From the NCBI GenBank assembly GCA_001899635.1, contig MKVQ01000004.1, positions 500,023-564,022 on the forward strand: a DNA stretch of 64,000 nt. Reading direction: 5' to 3'. A program made the translations under genes and the position numbers. The notes beneath the pieces were generated by a model that saw only the letters and a list, made by a program, of their open reading frames with translations, was not told where the DNA came from and did not search any database. Position 1 is the stretch's first letter, and each line of letters opens with the position of its first letter. The stretch comes from Myxococcales bacterium 68-20. GTDB taxonomy: Bacteria > Myxococcota_A > Polyangia > Polyangiales > Polyangiaceae. Below are positions 33,747-41,697 of the stretch, one piece after another.

Positions 33747-34496
33747 CTAGCGCGTTTCTCCGAGCACCATCTCGATTCGCGCGGCGTACGGCGTACGCGG
33801 ATATCGCTGGAGGAGCGCACGTGCACGACGCAAAGACTCCTCCTTCTGGCCAAGGCGCGAGAGCGCCTCGACGGCGATCACCTCTCGTTCCTGAACGAAC
33901 TCGCCAGATGGGAAGGCACGCTCGTGATCGCTCGTGATCGCGAGCGCGCGCGCGGGATCCGAGGCGAGGGTGGCCTGCGCACGTTGAACCAGCTCGAGCT
34001 CCGTCGTCGACGGATTCGAGCCGGGGCTTCCCGAAGGCGACTTCGCGCTCCGCCTGGCGACGGTCGCAGCCGATGCTGGGCCCGCGGCGGGCGCCGCTGG
34101 CGGTGATGCGGACGGAAGCTCGTCGACCGAGATCGCGTCCAGCTTGGGACGGTCCGCGGAGAGAGCGTCGGGCGCCATCGTGCCCGCAGGCTCTCGAGCC
34201 GCGGCGGAGGAAGCCACCACCGGCGGGTCGGGGGTGCGAACGGCTTCCCACGTGAGCAAGAGGCTGCCGGCGACGAGCAAGGCGACACCGCCGAGCTTGG
34301 AGTACGCCAAGCTCTTCTCGCCCCGCCCCCCAACACTCGACGGCTTCCCCATCACGCCCGCCGATGCGAGGCGCTCCGACATCTTGGCGATGTCCGCGGC
34401 CCCCGGGCCCTCCCGGCGCGCGCGCACCAGCTTGCGCAGCGCTTCGGGGCCTTCGTCGTCGAGGCGGCGAGGATCATCGAAGCGATCGGTCTTCAT
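33747..34496 (-). CDS. Single-pass membrane protein with TPR-like C-terminus, candidate anti-sigma factor
   Basis: 249 residues from ATG 34496, whose ATGA overlaps the stop of the ECF sigma gene. N-terminal 65 residues are charged and cytoplasmic (RRLDDEGPEALRKLVRARRE, with an AADIAKMSERLASAG helix). One membrane helix is at about 67-86 (KLGGVALLVAGSLLLTWEAV). A long Pro/Ala/Ser linker follows (90-175), then a helical region (about 178-249: LELVQRAQATLASDPARALA, EAFPSGEF-like turn, AVEALSRLGQKEESLRRARA) resembling tetratricopeptide or tol-pal YbgF-type repeats in the periplasm. There is no zinc anti-sigma HxxxCxxC motif. Position immediately after an ECF sigma gene plus the topology make an anti-sigma or sigma-regulator role likely but unproven. 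Confidence 0.8.
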   Translation of the reverse strand: MKTDRFDDPRRLDDEGPEALRKLVRARREGPGAADIAKMSERLASAGVMGKPSSVGGRGEKSLAYSKLGGVALLVAGSLLLTWEAVRTPDPPVVASSAAAREPAGTMAPDALSADRPKLDAISVDELPSASPPAAPAAGPASAATVARRSAKSPSGSPGSNPSTTELELVQRAQATLASDPARALAITSDHERAFPSGEFVQEREVIAVEALSRLGQKEESLRRARALLQRYPRTPYAARIEMVLGETR

Positions 34497-35038
34497 GTCC
34501 CCTCCTCGAGCGCGCGAGCGAGCTCGCGGCGCGCGGCGTAGAGACGCGCATACGCGGTCGGGAGCGAGCACTGGACGACTTCGGCAACTTCACGCATCGT
34601 CATCTCTTCGACCTCGTACAGAACGAAGACGGATCGCTTGTCCTCGTCGAGCGCGTCGAGGGCGCGGTTCAGGCGGTCCATCTCCATGCCAGCCGCCAGA
34701 TCTCGCGTGTCACTGCCTTCGGGCACCGCCTCGACTGTGCGCTCGTGACGGCGATGGCTCCGCCGCCGATAGCTCGCCGCACAGCGGCGCGCGATGGCGT
34801 AGAGCCATGCTCGCGGTTGCTCCCCGTCCCACTCCGGCAGGCGGCGATGCGCCACGATGAAGACTTCTTGGGTCTGGTCGTCGAGGTCCGCCCTCGCGAC
34901 ACCGAAGTGCCGGAGGATCCTCCACACGAACTCCACGTGGGCAGTAAAGAGTGCCTCGATCGTCGCCGGCGCGGACGTCACGTCCTCAGGGTCTCCGCGC
35001 AGGGCGAAGCGGACCGTGCGCGAGATCGAAGCGTCCAC
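34493..35038 (-). CDS. ECF-type RNA polymerase sigma factor (RpoE-like)
   Basis: 181 residues, GTG 35038. Region 2 (about 28-95) includes LFTAHVEFVWRILRHFGV, DLDDQTQEVFIVAHRRLPEW and PRAWLYAIARRCAASYRRR. Region 4 (about 122-176) includes LDALDEDKRSVFVLYEVEEM, then TMREVAEVVQCSLPTAYARLYAARRELA. No regulatory extension. The stop overlaps the start of the candidate anti-sigma gene. Upstream by 60 bases lies the predicted barrel protein gene, so barrel, sigma and regulator form one unit. Expected to direct RNA polymerase to promoters of an envelope regulon; the adjacent lipoprotein operon is the obvious candidate. Confidence 0.93.
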   Translation of the reverse strand: MDASISRTVRFALRGDPEDVTSAPATIEALFTAHVEFVWRILRHFGVARADLDDQTQEVFIVAHRRLPEWDGEQPRAWLYAIARRCAASYRRRSHRRHERTVEAVPEGSDTRDLAAGMEMDRLNRALDALDEDKRSVFVLYEVEEMTMREVAEVVQCSLPTAYARLYAARRELARALEEGT

Positions 35039-35098
35039 GGAAGCGCCTATGCTCGGCCCCCGGCATTTTTTTAACGCGCATCAGTACTTTTGTGGCGG

Positions 35099-36127
35099 CT
35101 AGCGGAATTCGTAGCCGAGCCCGAGCGAGAGCCGGCCTCCGAAGGGCGCCGGACGATGGATGTCGAGCTTCTCGCCGTCCCGAATCCGGAACTGATCGCG
35201 GATGAGGATGCCGTCGATCTCGGGAAGCGCTTCCGCAAAGAGGTGCGGCGCGAGCTTGGCACGGATGAGCACGCCGGGGCCGGCGAGCAAGGCCGCACTT
35301 GTCTCGCTCCGAACCACGGCAAAGCCGGTCGACGAGGTGCGGATCACGCCAGCGCGCAAGGCCGTCGTGAGGCTGAGCTCGACCCGCGGCATGCGAAGCA
35401 CCTGAAGGCCGAAAAGCGCGGACGCTCCGACGAACTGGAATCCGACCTCACCCGTGCCGGCGCGAACGGAGCCACCACTCTCGAAGCTCGCCTCCAGCCC
35501 GACGAGGAGCGGTCCTCGCGCGTACGTCGCGCGGAGAGCGCCGCCGAGCCCCGCGTCCGGAAGCAGACCGAGCGAAGCCACGCCCGCGACGCCGATCGCG
35601 ACACGTGAGGGCGGCGAGCTCGTTCGAGTGGGTCGCTCCGACGGAACGGGCCCCGTCGTTGCGGGCGGCGCGGTTGGCTCGGACGGCGGCGGCCGTGGTG
35701 CGTCGACTGGCTCGACGCGAGAACGCTCGTCGGGGGCCTCGGGCGAGGGCGGCGCCTCTTGCGGCGGCTGCGGAGCGTCGGCCGGACGCGTCGCGATGAT
35801 GAGCGCGAGTAGGAGCGCCGCGGGCTCTTCGACCGCCCGGCACTGCGCCCCTTCGACGCGCACCTCACGCTCGCCGATGGAATGGCCGAGCTTGTCCTTC
35901 AAAGCCAGCGTGATGAGGAACCCTCCGCGTTCGGCCGTCACCGTCCCCTGCACGAAGAGCTCGGCGGGCCCTCCGGAGCGGGACTCTCCGAGACGTGCTC
36001 GCGTCGCGTCGACGATCGCCTTGCGCGACGGGCAGCCGGCCGGCGCGGACCATGTGAGCTCGAAGTCGGCGGGGGCCGCACGCGCGGACCGCGACGCAAG
36101 GAGGAGCCCGGCCGCGCTCGCCACCAT
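35099..36127 (-). CDS. Secreted two-domain protein with predicted C-terminal beta-barrel
   Basis: 342 residues from ATG 36127; in-frame TTG codons just upstream would lengthen the basic N-region and may be the true start. Signal peptide AAGLLLASRSARA, then mature APADFELTWSAPAGCPSRKA, a small domain (about 22-110) with two cysteines. A Pro/Glu-rich linker follows (about 118-165), then a beta-rich C-terminal domain of about 175 residues (VAIGVAGVASLGLLPDAG, LLVGLEASFESGG, FGLQVLRMPRVELSLTTALR, FGGRLSLGLGYEFR) with alternating residues and an aromatic end, as expected for an outer-membrane barrel. It heads the ECF sigma and anti-sigma genes. By analogy with barrel/sigma/anti-sigma surface signalling it could sense an external cue (inference). 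Confidence 0.75.
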   Translation of the reverse strand: MVASAAGLLLASRSARAAPADFELTWSAPAGCPSRKAIVDATRARLGESRSGGPAELFVQGTVTAERGGFLITLALKDKLGHSIGEREVRVEGAQCRAVEEPAALLLALIIATRPADAPQPPQEAPPSPEAPDERSRVEPVDAPRPPPSEPTAPPATTGPVPSERPTRTSSPPSRVAIGVAGVASLGLLPDAGLGGALRATYARGPLLVGLEASFESGGSVRAGTGEVGFQFVGASALFGLQVLRMPRVELSLTTALRAGVIRTSSTGFAVVRSETSAALLAGPGVLIRAKLAPHLFAEALPEIDGILIRDQFRIRDGEKLDIHRPAPFGGRLSLGLGYEFR

Positions 36128-36623
36128 CCACGCTCGAGCGCGCGCGCCGCGCAATCCCAACGGCAAACCGAGACCTCTGCGCGATGGTACTGACCGGACA
36201 ACGAAACGGCCACTGAAGCCGACCCCAGGTGGAACAGTCGTCGCTCGCAGCGTGGTGCTCGGACGGTCGCGCGAATCAAGGACGCGACCGCGAGCTCGCG
36301 CGAAGCAGCCTTGGGGATCGCTCGGAGCGGCCACAAGCTCGACAGTTGGCAGAAGGTAGTCTCCGCCGCTCTCGCCTTTCCTCGAGGACCTCGTACCTGA
36401 CTCTCGTGTGCCGCTGAAGGGCCGATCACCCCTCGGTGACAGCGCGAAGCTGAGTCGAGGCTCGGTGAACGCCTCGCGAAGAGCCGCTGGCCGCTTGCCG
36501 ACGAAGGTCTCGCAGCACTTCTGCTGGTGCTCGTCGCTTCGAGCTCGCCTTCGCATCGTCCCCCGCATGCGCACACCCGAGGCGGGACCGACCCTGCGCT
36601 TACGGCCGGAGCGGTTACACGGT
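36128..36623. promoter_or_regulatory. Divergent gene-free region between the barrel/ECF operon and a plus-strand lipoprotein
   Basis: 496 bases with no supported gene; frames crossing it read as Arg/Ser-rich shadows. It should hold promoters for the minus-strand barrel-sigma-regulator genes and for the lipoprotein at 36624. A GGAAC element occurs on the plus strand at about 36231, resembling an ECF -35 box, but no matching -10 was recognised. Confidence 0.45.
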
Positions 36624-38060
36624 ATGCGATCAACAATGCCGCGCCGAGCCGTCATCGTCAGTGTTCTCGTCTGCGCGTGCGGGTCCCTCGCAGACGCTCC
36701 GTCATCGACGCTGCCGCGTGATGGAGCGGACGCATCCACGGACGGTGACGCAGGCATCGACCCGCGCGCGGGCGAGCCTCCGTATCCAGGCACGTGTCGC
36801 CCCTGGCCAGACACGGCAGAAGCGATACCGATCGCGCCCGTCCCCGCAGGGGTCGTCGCAGACTTCGCCGTGCGCGGTAGATACGCTTCCACCGCCATCG
36901 CTCCGAACGGCGATGCCGCGCTCGCATGGCAGGTCGACGCGCAGCTCCACACGCGCCTGTTTCGTGGCTCGAACTGGCTCGACGTCGAGACGATCGTCAC
37001 CGCGGGCCGGCACGGAGATCTCGGTGACCGAGCATCGAAGGTCGCCATGCGGCCGGACGGAAGCCTCTTTGTCGCCTACGATCTCCCTTCGAAGGCGCGG
37101 CGGATCGTCTGTGCTCGAGAACGAGAGCAGACCGGCGTGTGGTCGAGCCCCTCGACGCTCACCGAGACGGGCATCGGTTGGTGGCAGGAGCCTCAGTGGC
37201 CCGCATTCGAGCTCGCGTCGGATCGTTCGGGAAACGTCACGGCTCTCGTTCGGGTGCTCTCGGATCCTCCGGATCTGCCCACCACCGGCTTGCTCGCGTT
37301 CCGAGTCGATGCAAGGAGCCACCACTTCGACGGTCCGCACGTTCTCACGACCGACCCTCCGGACCGGATGCCTCTTGCCGTGACGGACGGAGAGGCCTTC
37401 GCCGTCTGGGCTCGAGGTTGGAGCGACTCGCGAGCACAGGCTGCGGCATTCACGGAAGAAGCGGGTTGGAAGGACGCCCTGCCGCCATCGCTCGGCGCAT
37501 ACGTGCTCAGCGCCACGGCCGAGAGGGACGGAAGCGTCAGCGTCCTCGGAGCTCGCCGTGTGGACGAGATGTACCGGATCGAGACGGCGAGACGTCGACC
37601 GGACGGTACCTGGGCGGCCCCGTTCGAGCTCGGTGCCGTTTCCGACCTGAGCAGCGCGCAGCTCGTCGCCGGCGACACTGGACAAGCCTTCGCGACATGG
37701 ACGACCTGGTCGCGCGACTGCACCTTGACGGCCAACATCGTACGACGCGACACCAGCGGCACCTGGTCGTCTGAGACCATCCCAGGAGCGCCGGCGAACG
37801 CGAAGGTGATCGACGCGATCGCGCTCTCGGAGAGCGGTCACGCACTGATCGCCTGGAGGCCGCTCGACCGAGACGGGAAAAGCTGCCACGCCGGCGCGTC
37901 CCATCTCTCATGGCTCTCTCCCTCGGGCGTCTGGTCTCCCCCCGTGCCGCTCTCGTCAGGGACTCTGGTCGGCCCGCCCCTTCTCACATCCGCAGGCCGA
38001 GCGCTCGTCGCGTGGCATTACGACGACCTCGTGCTCGTCCGATGGATCGATCCACCGTGA
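36624..38060 (+). CDS. Lipoprotein of unknown function with beta-repeat body
   Basis: 478 residues from ATG 36624; ATG 36636 is equally placed. The signal VIVSVLVCAC lipidates a Cys at about 19. An Asp-rich linker (RDGADASTDGDAGIDPRAG) follows. The body consists of roughly 45-60-residue beta units with the pattern IA-NGDAALAWQVD, VAMRPDGSLFVAYDL, ASDRSGNVTALVRV, VAGDTGQAFATWTTWSRD, IALSESGHALIAWRPLDRDG and LLTSAGRALVAWHYDD. This is a repeated (A/S)-(D/S)-G-A-(V/I)AW motif, typical of sialidase/BNR-like or VCBS-like propeller blades. Not assignable to a named family. Divergent from the barrel/ECF operon; by architecture it resembles the lipoproteins at 29922-32431. Confidence 0.8.
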   Translation: MRSTMPRRAVIVSVLVCACGSLADAPSSTLPRDGADASTDGDAGIDPRAGEPPYPGTCRPWPDTAEAIPIAPVPAGVVADFAVRGRYASTAIAPNGDAALAWQVDAQLHTRLFRGSNWLDVETIVTAGRHGDLGDRASKVAMRPDGSLFVAYDLPSKARRIVCAREREQTGVWSSPSTLTETGIGWWQEPQWPAFELASDRSGNVTALVRVLSDPPDLPTTGLLAFRVDARSHHFDGPHVLTTDPPDRMPLAVTDGEAFAVWARGWSDSRAQAAAFTEEAGWKDALPPSLGAYVLSATAERDGSVSVLGARRVDEMYRIETARRRPDGTWAAPFELGAVSDLSSAQLVAGDTGQAFATWTTWSRDCTLTANIVRRDTSGTWSSETIPGAPANAKVIDAIALSESGHALIAWRPLDRDGKSCHAGASHLSWLSPSGVWSPPVPLSSGTLVGPPLLTSAGRALVAWHYDDLVLVRWIDPP

Positions 38061-38352
38061 CCACGCGTAGCGGGCCGCCATCGAGCGAACGTGACGAAGC
38101 TCGGCGCCGGCCACGCAACGCATCGCGTGATGACGCCACTCGCGCGGCTCGCCGCGCTACGTAACGCGCAAATTCCGCAGCTGCGTGCAAACCACGCGCG
38201 CCGTTCGAGCGCAGCACAAGCTGTACCGAAAGGAATAACGAGTAGGAAAGCCATTCGACCTTGACGAAAGGATGCCCGCCAAGCGAACGGTAGATTGAAC
38301 ACGTGCCGACGTGCCGACGTAAGGGGGAGGTAGCGAGCGGAGTACCCACCAG
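38061..38352. other. Gap with a hairpin and the HD-GYP gene leader
   Basis: 292 bases, no gene. GCGCGG (38142-38147), CTCG, CCGCGC (38152-38157) is a perfect hairpin 80 bases after the lipoprotein stop and may act in termination. Close to 38315-38340 a purine-rich stretch (AAGGGGGAGG, later GCGGAG) lies upstream of the HD-GYP start. Confidence 0.45.
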
Positions 38353-39102
38353 ATGATTCAGGCTGGCACCAACCACGAAAGCCACCAGCGTTCGTCCGCG
38401 ACCGAGTTCTTGCGCGAGCTCGATACCCTTGCGGCCGACAGCGCCCTTGCCCCCGCGCTCCGCTCGTTGCTCATCGCCTCTGCGCTGCATGACGACAATA
38501 CGGGCCGTCACACGGTGCGCGTCGGATACATCGCCGAGGTCCTCGGTCGCGCGATGGGCCTCGACACACGACTCTGCGGCTCGCTGCGTGTCGCCGCGAT
38601 GATGCACGACGTGGGCAAGCTGACCGTCCCTGACGCCATCCTGTTCAAGCCCGGTCCCCTGACGGACGACGAGATGGCGATCATCCGTCTGCATCCCGAG
38701 CACGGCGCGCGGATCCTCGGCATTGGTGACGATCCGCTCGTCCGTATGGCAGCAACGGTCGCCGTTGGGCATCACGAACGCTTCGACGGCAAGGGCTACC
38801 CCTACGGCGTCGCAGGTGAGGACATTCCGCTCGTCGCACGGATTACCGCCCTCGCCGACTGCTACGACGCACTTCGCACGGCGCGGTGCTATCGGCCCGC
38901 CGTCGAGGAGTCCGCGGTGATCGAGTGGATCCTCCGCGAACGCGCACGCGCCTTCGATCCGGACGTGGTCGATGCCTTCCAGCGCTGCGTCACGCAGCTG
39001 GCCGACGTGCACTCGACGGTCGACCAGCACGCGGTGGGACTGTTTGACGACCTTCGGCACGGTACTGCCGGTCTCGTCGCGGACGGGCAGCGCGCGGCGT
39101 GA
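38353..39102 (+). CDS. HD-GYP domain protein, predicted cyclic-di-GMP phosphodiesterase
   Basis: 249 residues, ATG 38353; almost the whole protein is the HD-GYP domain. Key motifs: HDDNTGRHTVRVGYIAEVLG, MMHDVGKLTVPDAIL (the HD pair), HPEHGARIL, AVGHHERFDGKGYPYGVAGE (HHE plus the GYP signature) and ITALADCYDALRTARCYRP (the DxxDALxxxRPY-like metal motif). All the metal ligands expected for catalysis appear present, so it should linearise and hydrolyse c-di-GMP. It has no sensory domain or receiver; residues 1-35 are a short helical cap. Soluble. Such stand-alone enzymes influence surface attachment and motility. No c-di-GMP cyclase is nearby. Confidence 0.93.
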   Translation: MIQAGTNHESHQRSSATEFLRELDTLAADSALAPALRSLLIASALHDDNTGRHTVRVGYIAEVLGRAMGLDTRLCGSLRVAAMMHDVGKLTVPDAILFKPGPLTDDEMAIIRLHPEHGARILGIGDDPLVRMAATVAVGHHERFDGKGYPYGVAGEDIPLVARITALADCYDALRTARCYRPAVEESAVIEWILRERARAFDPDVVDAFQRCVTQLADVHSTVDQHAVGLFDDLRHGTAGLVADGQRAA

Positions 39103-39193
39103 ACGCGGTGCCCGAGTCATGGAGCTCTCCGCCGTGACCGCGTAGCGTTCTTCCGTGTCTCGGTCGTGAGCCCGCGCTGACCTCCGTCAGGGT

Positions 39194-39295
39194 TCAGCCA
39201 CCGTAGCGAAGGCAGCCCTGAACCGTGCCCCCGCTCTGGCACACGAGATTGAACCAGGCGACGAAGCGGGTGAGCGTCGCCTGATCGGAGCGGCC
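39194..39295 (-). pseudogene. Possible 3' remnant of a lipoprotein or secreted-protein gene
   Basis: Between an in-frame TAG (39298-39296) and a TGA (39196-39194) lies a 33-residue peptide containing LTRFVAWFNLVCQSGGTVQG, followed by CLRYGG. It has two cysteines, good aromatic content and none of the Arg/Ser bias of shadow frames, and looks like the C-terminal end of a secreted protein. No start codon or signal is present. It lies just downstream of the lipoprotein gene at 39301-39912 and could be the original end of that gene or of a lost neighbour. Weak evidence; base order only. Confidence 0.28.
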
Positions 39296-39300
39296 CTAGC

Positions 39301-39912
39301 CTAAGACTTCGGCCGATTCGACAGACTCTCGCAGTAGGTCGCGTGAATGCGGCCCTTCGCGGTGCCCTGGTCGAAGGTCGCGTCGACCTCGATCTCGACC
39401 GACGAGGTTCCGTCGATCGCGACGAACGTGATCGTCACCGCCGTCGCGTCCGCCACCGGCCCTCCCCCCTGCAGTAGATCACCCTCGAAGTCGAGGAGAC
39501 CGACCGTGATGCCGTCGGCTTTCGTGAAGACGTCGCCGGGCGCCCCGATGGGTAGGTCGCTGACGATCAACGTACGCTTCGTCGCTGAGCTATACGCCGG
39601 ACATCCCGGATCGCCGCCCTCGTGCGCCTCGATGTAGAGCACCTGCCCCGCGTCCCCCTTCTCGCTCACGAACTCACCGAGATCGAGCGTCCGAGCGACG
39701 TCGCCGATCGTGACCTCGAGCGACGTCCGCTTCGTCGGAGCAAGGCCAGCGTCCCCCGCGTCCGCTGTCCCTGGCTCGGACTCCGAGCTCCCCGAATCCG
39801 CTCGCCTGCCGGCCTCGTCCGGAGTTCCACGTGTCGGCGACTCGCCCGAGCACCCCGCGAGGCTCCCAAACACGATGAACGGAATCACCAATGTGAACGC
39901 CGAACGCACCAT
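39301..39912 (-). CDS. Lipoprotein of unknown function
   Basis: 203 residues from ATG 39912. The signal ends FGSLAGC (Cys about 21), followed by a Ser/Glu/Asp-rich linker (DSGSSESEPGTADAGDAG) to about residue 58. The remaining 145 residues form a beta-rich domain: TSLEVTIGDVARTLDLGEFV, YIEAHEGGDPGCPAYSSATK, RTLIVSDLP and VTITFVAIDGTSSVEIEVDA. Two cysteines near both ends of the domain (PGCPAY and TYCESL) may pair. Family not recognised. Divergent from the repeat lipoprotein at 40137; a 33-codon coding-like fragment lies just past its stop. Confidence 0.78.
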   Translation of the reverse strand: MVRSAFTLVIPFIVFGSLAGCSGESPTRGTPDEAGRRADSGSSESEPGTADAGDAGLAPTKRTSLEVTIGDVARTLDLGEFVSEKGDAGQVLYIEAHEGGDPGCPAYSSATKRTLIVSDLPIGAPGDVFTKADGITVGLLDFEGDLLQGGGPVADATAVTITFVAIDGTSSVEIEVDATFDQGTAKGRIHATYCESLSNRPKS

Positions 39913-40136
39913 CTGACCGACCCTAGCATCTCGCTGTGCGCCTGCGTCAGCTCGAACCGCACTCTCACCCGGCCGTCGAAGGTAGAGCTCGTCCGACTCA
40001 CCATTCGGACCGTGCGCGATTGCAAGTAGACGGTTGACGCGATGAAGTTCGTCCCTTAGCGATGGTGGCCCGTCGGCGCGAGAGTGCGGCCCGCCGACGT
40101 GAACACACTTACTCCTACGATCGCCTGAGACACGAG

Positions 40137-41237
40137 ATGAAAGCGAAGTTGTTTGCGTCGTTGATGCTGTCGCTGTTTGCAATTCCCGTCGGGTGCACGA
40201 ATAGCGACAGCGAAGGCAATCGGGGGACTGTGGATCCGGGCCACGATGGGGGCGGCGGCGGATCGTCCCCCGAGGGCGGCACACCTCGCGCTCCGGTGGA
40301 TGCAACCTACAAGTTCACCAAGTTCTTCCAGGAGCGAGCCTCGGGTGAAGATGTAGCCAAGCGCGTGAACGATTTCGTGGCGGCACTCAACACCGACGGA
40401 GCCGCCGGCTATCGCTACATCGACGGCGCCGAAACGGGCGGCGGCATCGTCACGTTCGGCGAAGACGTACTTCTCGTGAAGGACTCGGCTTCGACATACA
40501 CCTATCAGGCATTGCCGCTACGGTTCGACGTCGTCTCACCGAGCACGATCGACGTGCACGCCGAGCTGCTCCAGCAGATGAAGACCCAGGGCGCCGCGGG
40601 CTTCGTGTTCGTGAAGATCTTGGCTGCCGGCCTCGAGCAGGGAGACGGCCGCGCGAGCGAGTTCGCCACGCTCTACCGCAAGGACAACGGCTCGAACGCT
40701 ACCTACGACTATACGTCGGCGCCGTTTCCGAAGACCTCGACCGAATACGAGAGCCTTGGGAATGCACAAGGAGCCAACGGCTTTCGATACTGGGCCTCGC
40801 CCTTGATGGCCAATCAGGGCCAGAAGCTCTATTTCATCAAAGATGCGAGCTCGGACGCGAAATATGCCGTTCGCGCTCTCGTCGACCCGCGGAGCGAGAT
40901 CGGCGGCGATGACGACGCCGTGAAGGCGCAGTTCCGCGATCAGGGCGCGCAGGGCTACCGCGTCCAGCTCGGCTTCAGCTTCGAGGAGGATCGAGGGCGC
41001 TTCAGCGTGCTCTACGTCAAGGACACGACGCAGGCCGCCGTCTTCGAGTACGAATCCCTCAGCCCTCCCGGGACGATCTTCGTGACGCAGGAGCTGGCAG
41101 ACCAGGCGAACGCTCAGGCCCGGAACGGCCTGCGGTATCTCAGGGAGCCGGGCAGCCCGATCTACTTCAGCGCGCGCCAGTGCACCGGCCCGCTCTGCCT
41201 CACGCCCACGGAGAGCGAGCTCACCTTCCGGAACTGA
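40137..41237 (+). CDS. Lipoprotein with five ~60-residue internal repeats
   Basis: 366 residues from ATG 40137. The signal ends FAIPVGC (Cys about 20), then a Gly/Asp/Ser linker to residue 50. The body is five repeats whose anchor motif is GA-G(Y/F)(R/V), at about residues 87 (DGAAGYRY), 151 (QGAAGFVF), 211 (QGANGFRY), 269 (QGAQGYRV) and 327 (QARNGLRY), spaced 58-64. Between anchors each unit has a (L/Y)--KD segment (LLVKDSASTYTYQAL, LYRKDNGSNATYDYT, YFIKDASSDAKYAV, LYVKDTTQAAVFEY). The repeat resembles domains found in other bacterial secreted proteins, but I cannot name it. It is preceded by a divergent lipoprotein gene. Likely a surface-exposed repeat protein. Confidence 0.84.
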   Translation: MKAKLFASLMLSLFAIPVGCTNSDSEGNRGTVDPGHDGGGGGSSPEGGTPRAPVDATYKFTKFFQERASGEDVAKRVNDFVAALNTDGAAGYRYIDGAETGGGIVTFGEDVLLVKDSASTYTYQALPLRFDVVSPSTIDVHAELLQQMKTQGAAGFVFVKILAAGLEQGDGRASEFATLYRKDNGSNATYDYTSAPFPKTSTEYESLGNAQGANGFRYWASPLMANQGQKLYFIKDASSDAKYAVRALVDPRSEIGGDDDAVKAQFRDQGAQGYRVQLGFSFEEDRGRFSVLYVKDTTQAAVFEYESLSPPGTIFVTQELADQANAQARNGLRYLREPGSPIYFSARQCTGPLCLTPTESELTFRN

Positions 41238-41311
41238 CGGCCCGCCCCTCCTCCTCGCCAGTTGGCAGTCTCGCAGGCGCGTCGCGCTCGTGCCTCGAGC
41301 AACGCGTGGCG

Positions 41312-41551
41312 CTACTTCGGCTTCGAGGCGACGAAGATGTCCGACTCGTTGCCGTCTGGCTGCACGAACGCGTAGTAGAGGCGGCAGCCGTCGGGAGACA
41401 GCCAGCTCGGGAACTCGAGTCCACCGTTCGTGTTCAACTCGCCGACGGGACGGACGTTCGAGAAGGGCTCGCTGGTGCTCATGCGGGTCGCGACGAAGAT
41501 GTCGTATGCCCCGGAGGCGATCCTCGACCAATAGATGGTCCGCTCGTCCAT
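41312..41551 (-). pseudogene. C-terminal fragment of a PD40/WD40-like beta-propeller (TolB-type) protein
   Basis: 79 residues. The peptide contains IYWSRIASGAYDIFVATR and SWLSPDGCRLYYAFVQPDG, then ends DIFVASKPK, the pattern of two PD40-like (WD40-like Asp-box) blades at the end of a secreted propeller protein. It starts at ATG 41551 without a signal peptide, and an in-frame stop lies 12 bases upstream, so the N-terminal blades and export signal are missing. It is most simply the surviving 3' end of a decayed gene. It could instead be a short cytoplasmic gene, but a two-blade propeller would not close. Confidence 0.55.
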
Positions 41552-41697
41552 AGCTCGAGCGTATCAACAAACTCGAGTCGAGAACGGGCGCCGTGAGCGC
41601 GCAGCGGGAGCCGCGGCTACGGCGGCGATCTTCCAGGGCGCCGTCGCCGATGCGCTCGCACTCGCCCGAGATCACGAAGGTGGATGGAGCGGCGCCC

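Noticed and set aside
32767-33750. Plus-strand frames opposite the NCGxCG-repeat lipoprotein, rich in His/Pro/Gln/Ser
   Set aside because: Antisense image of the cysteine repeats; the minus-strand frame has a lipobox and conserved overlaps.
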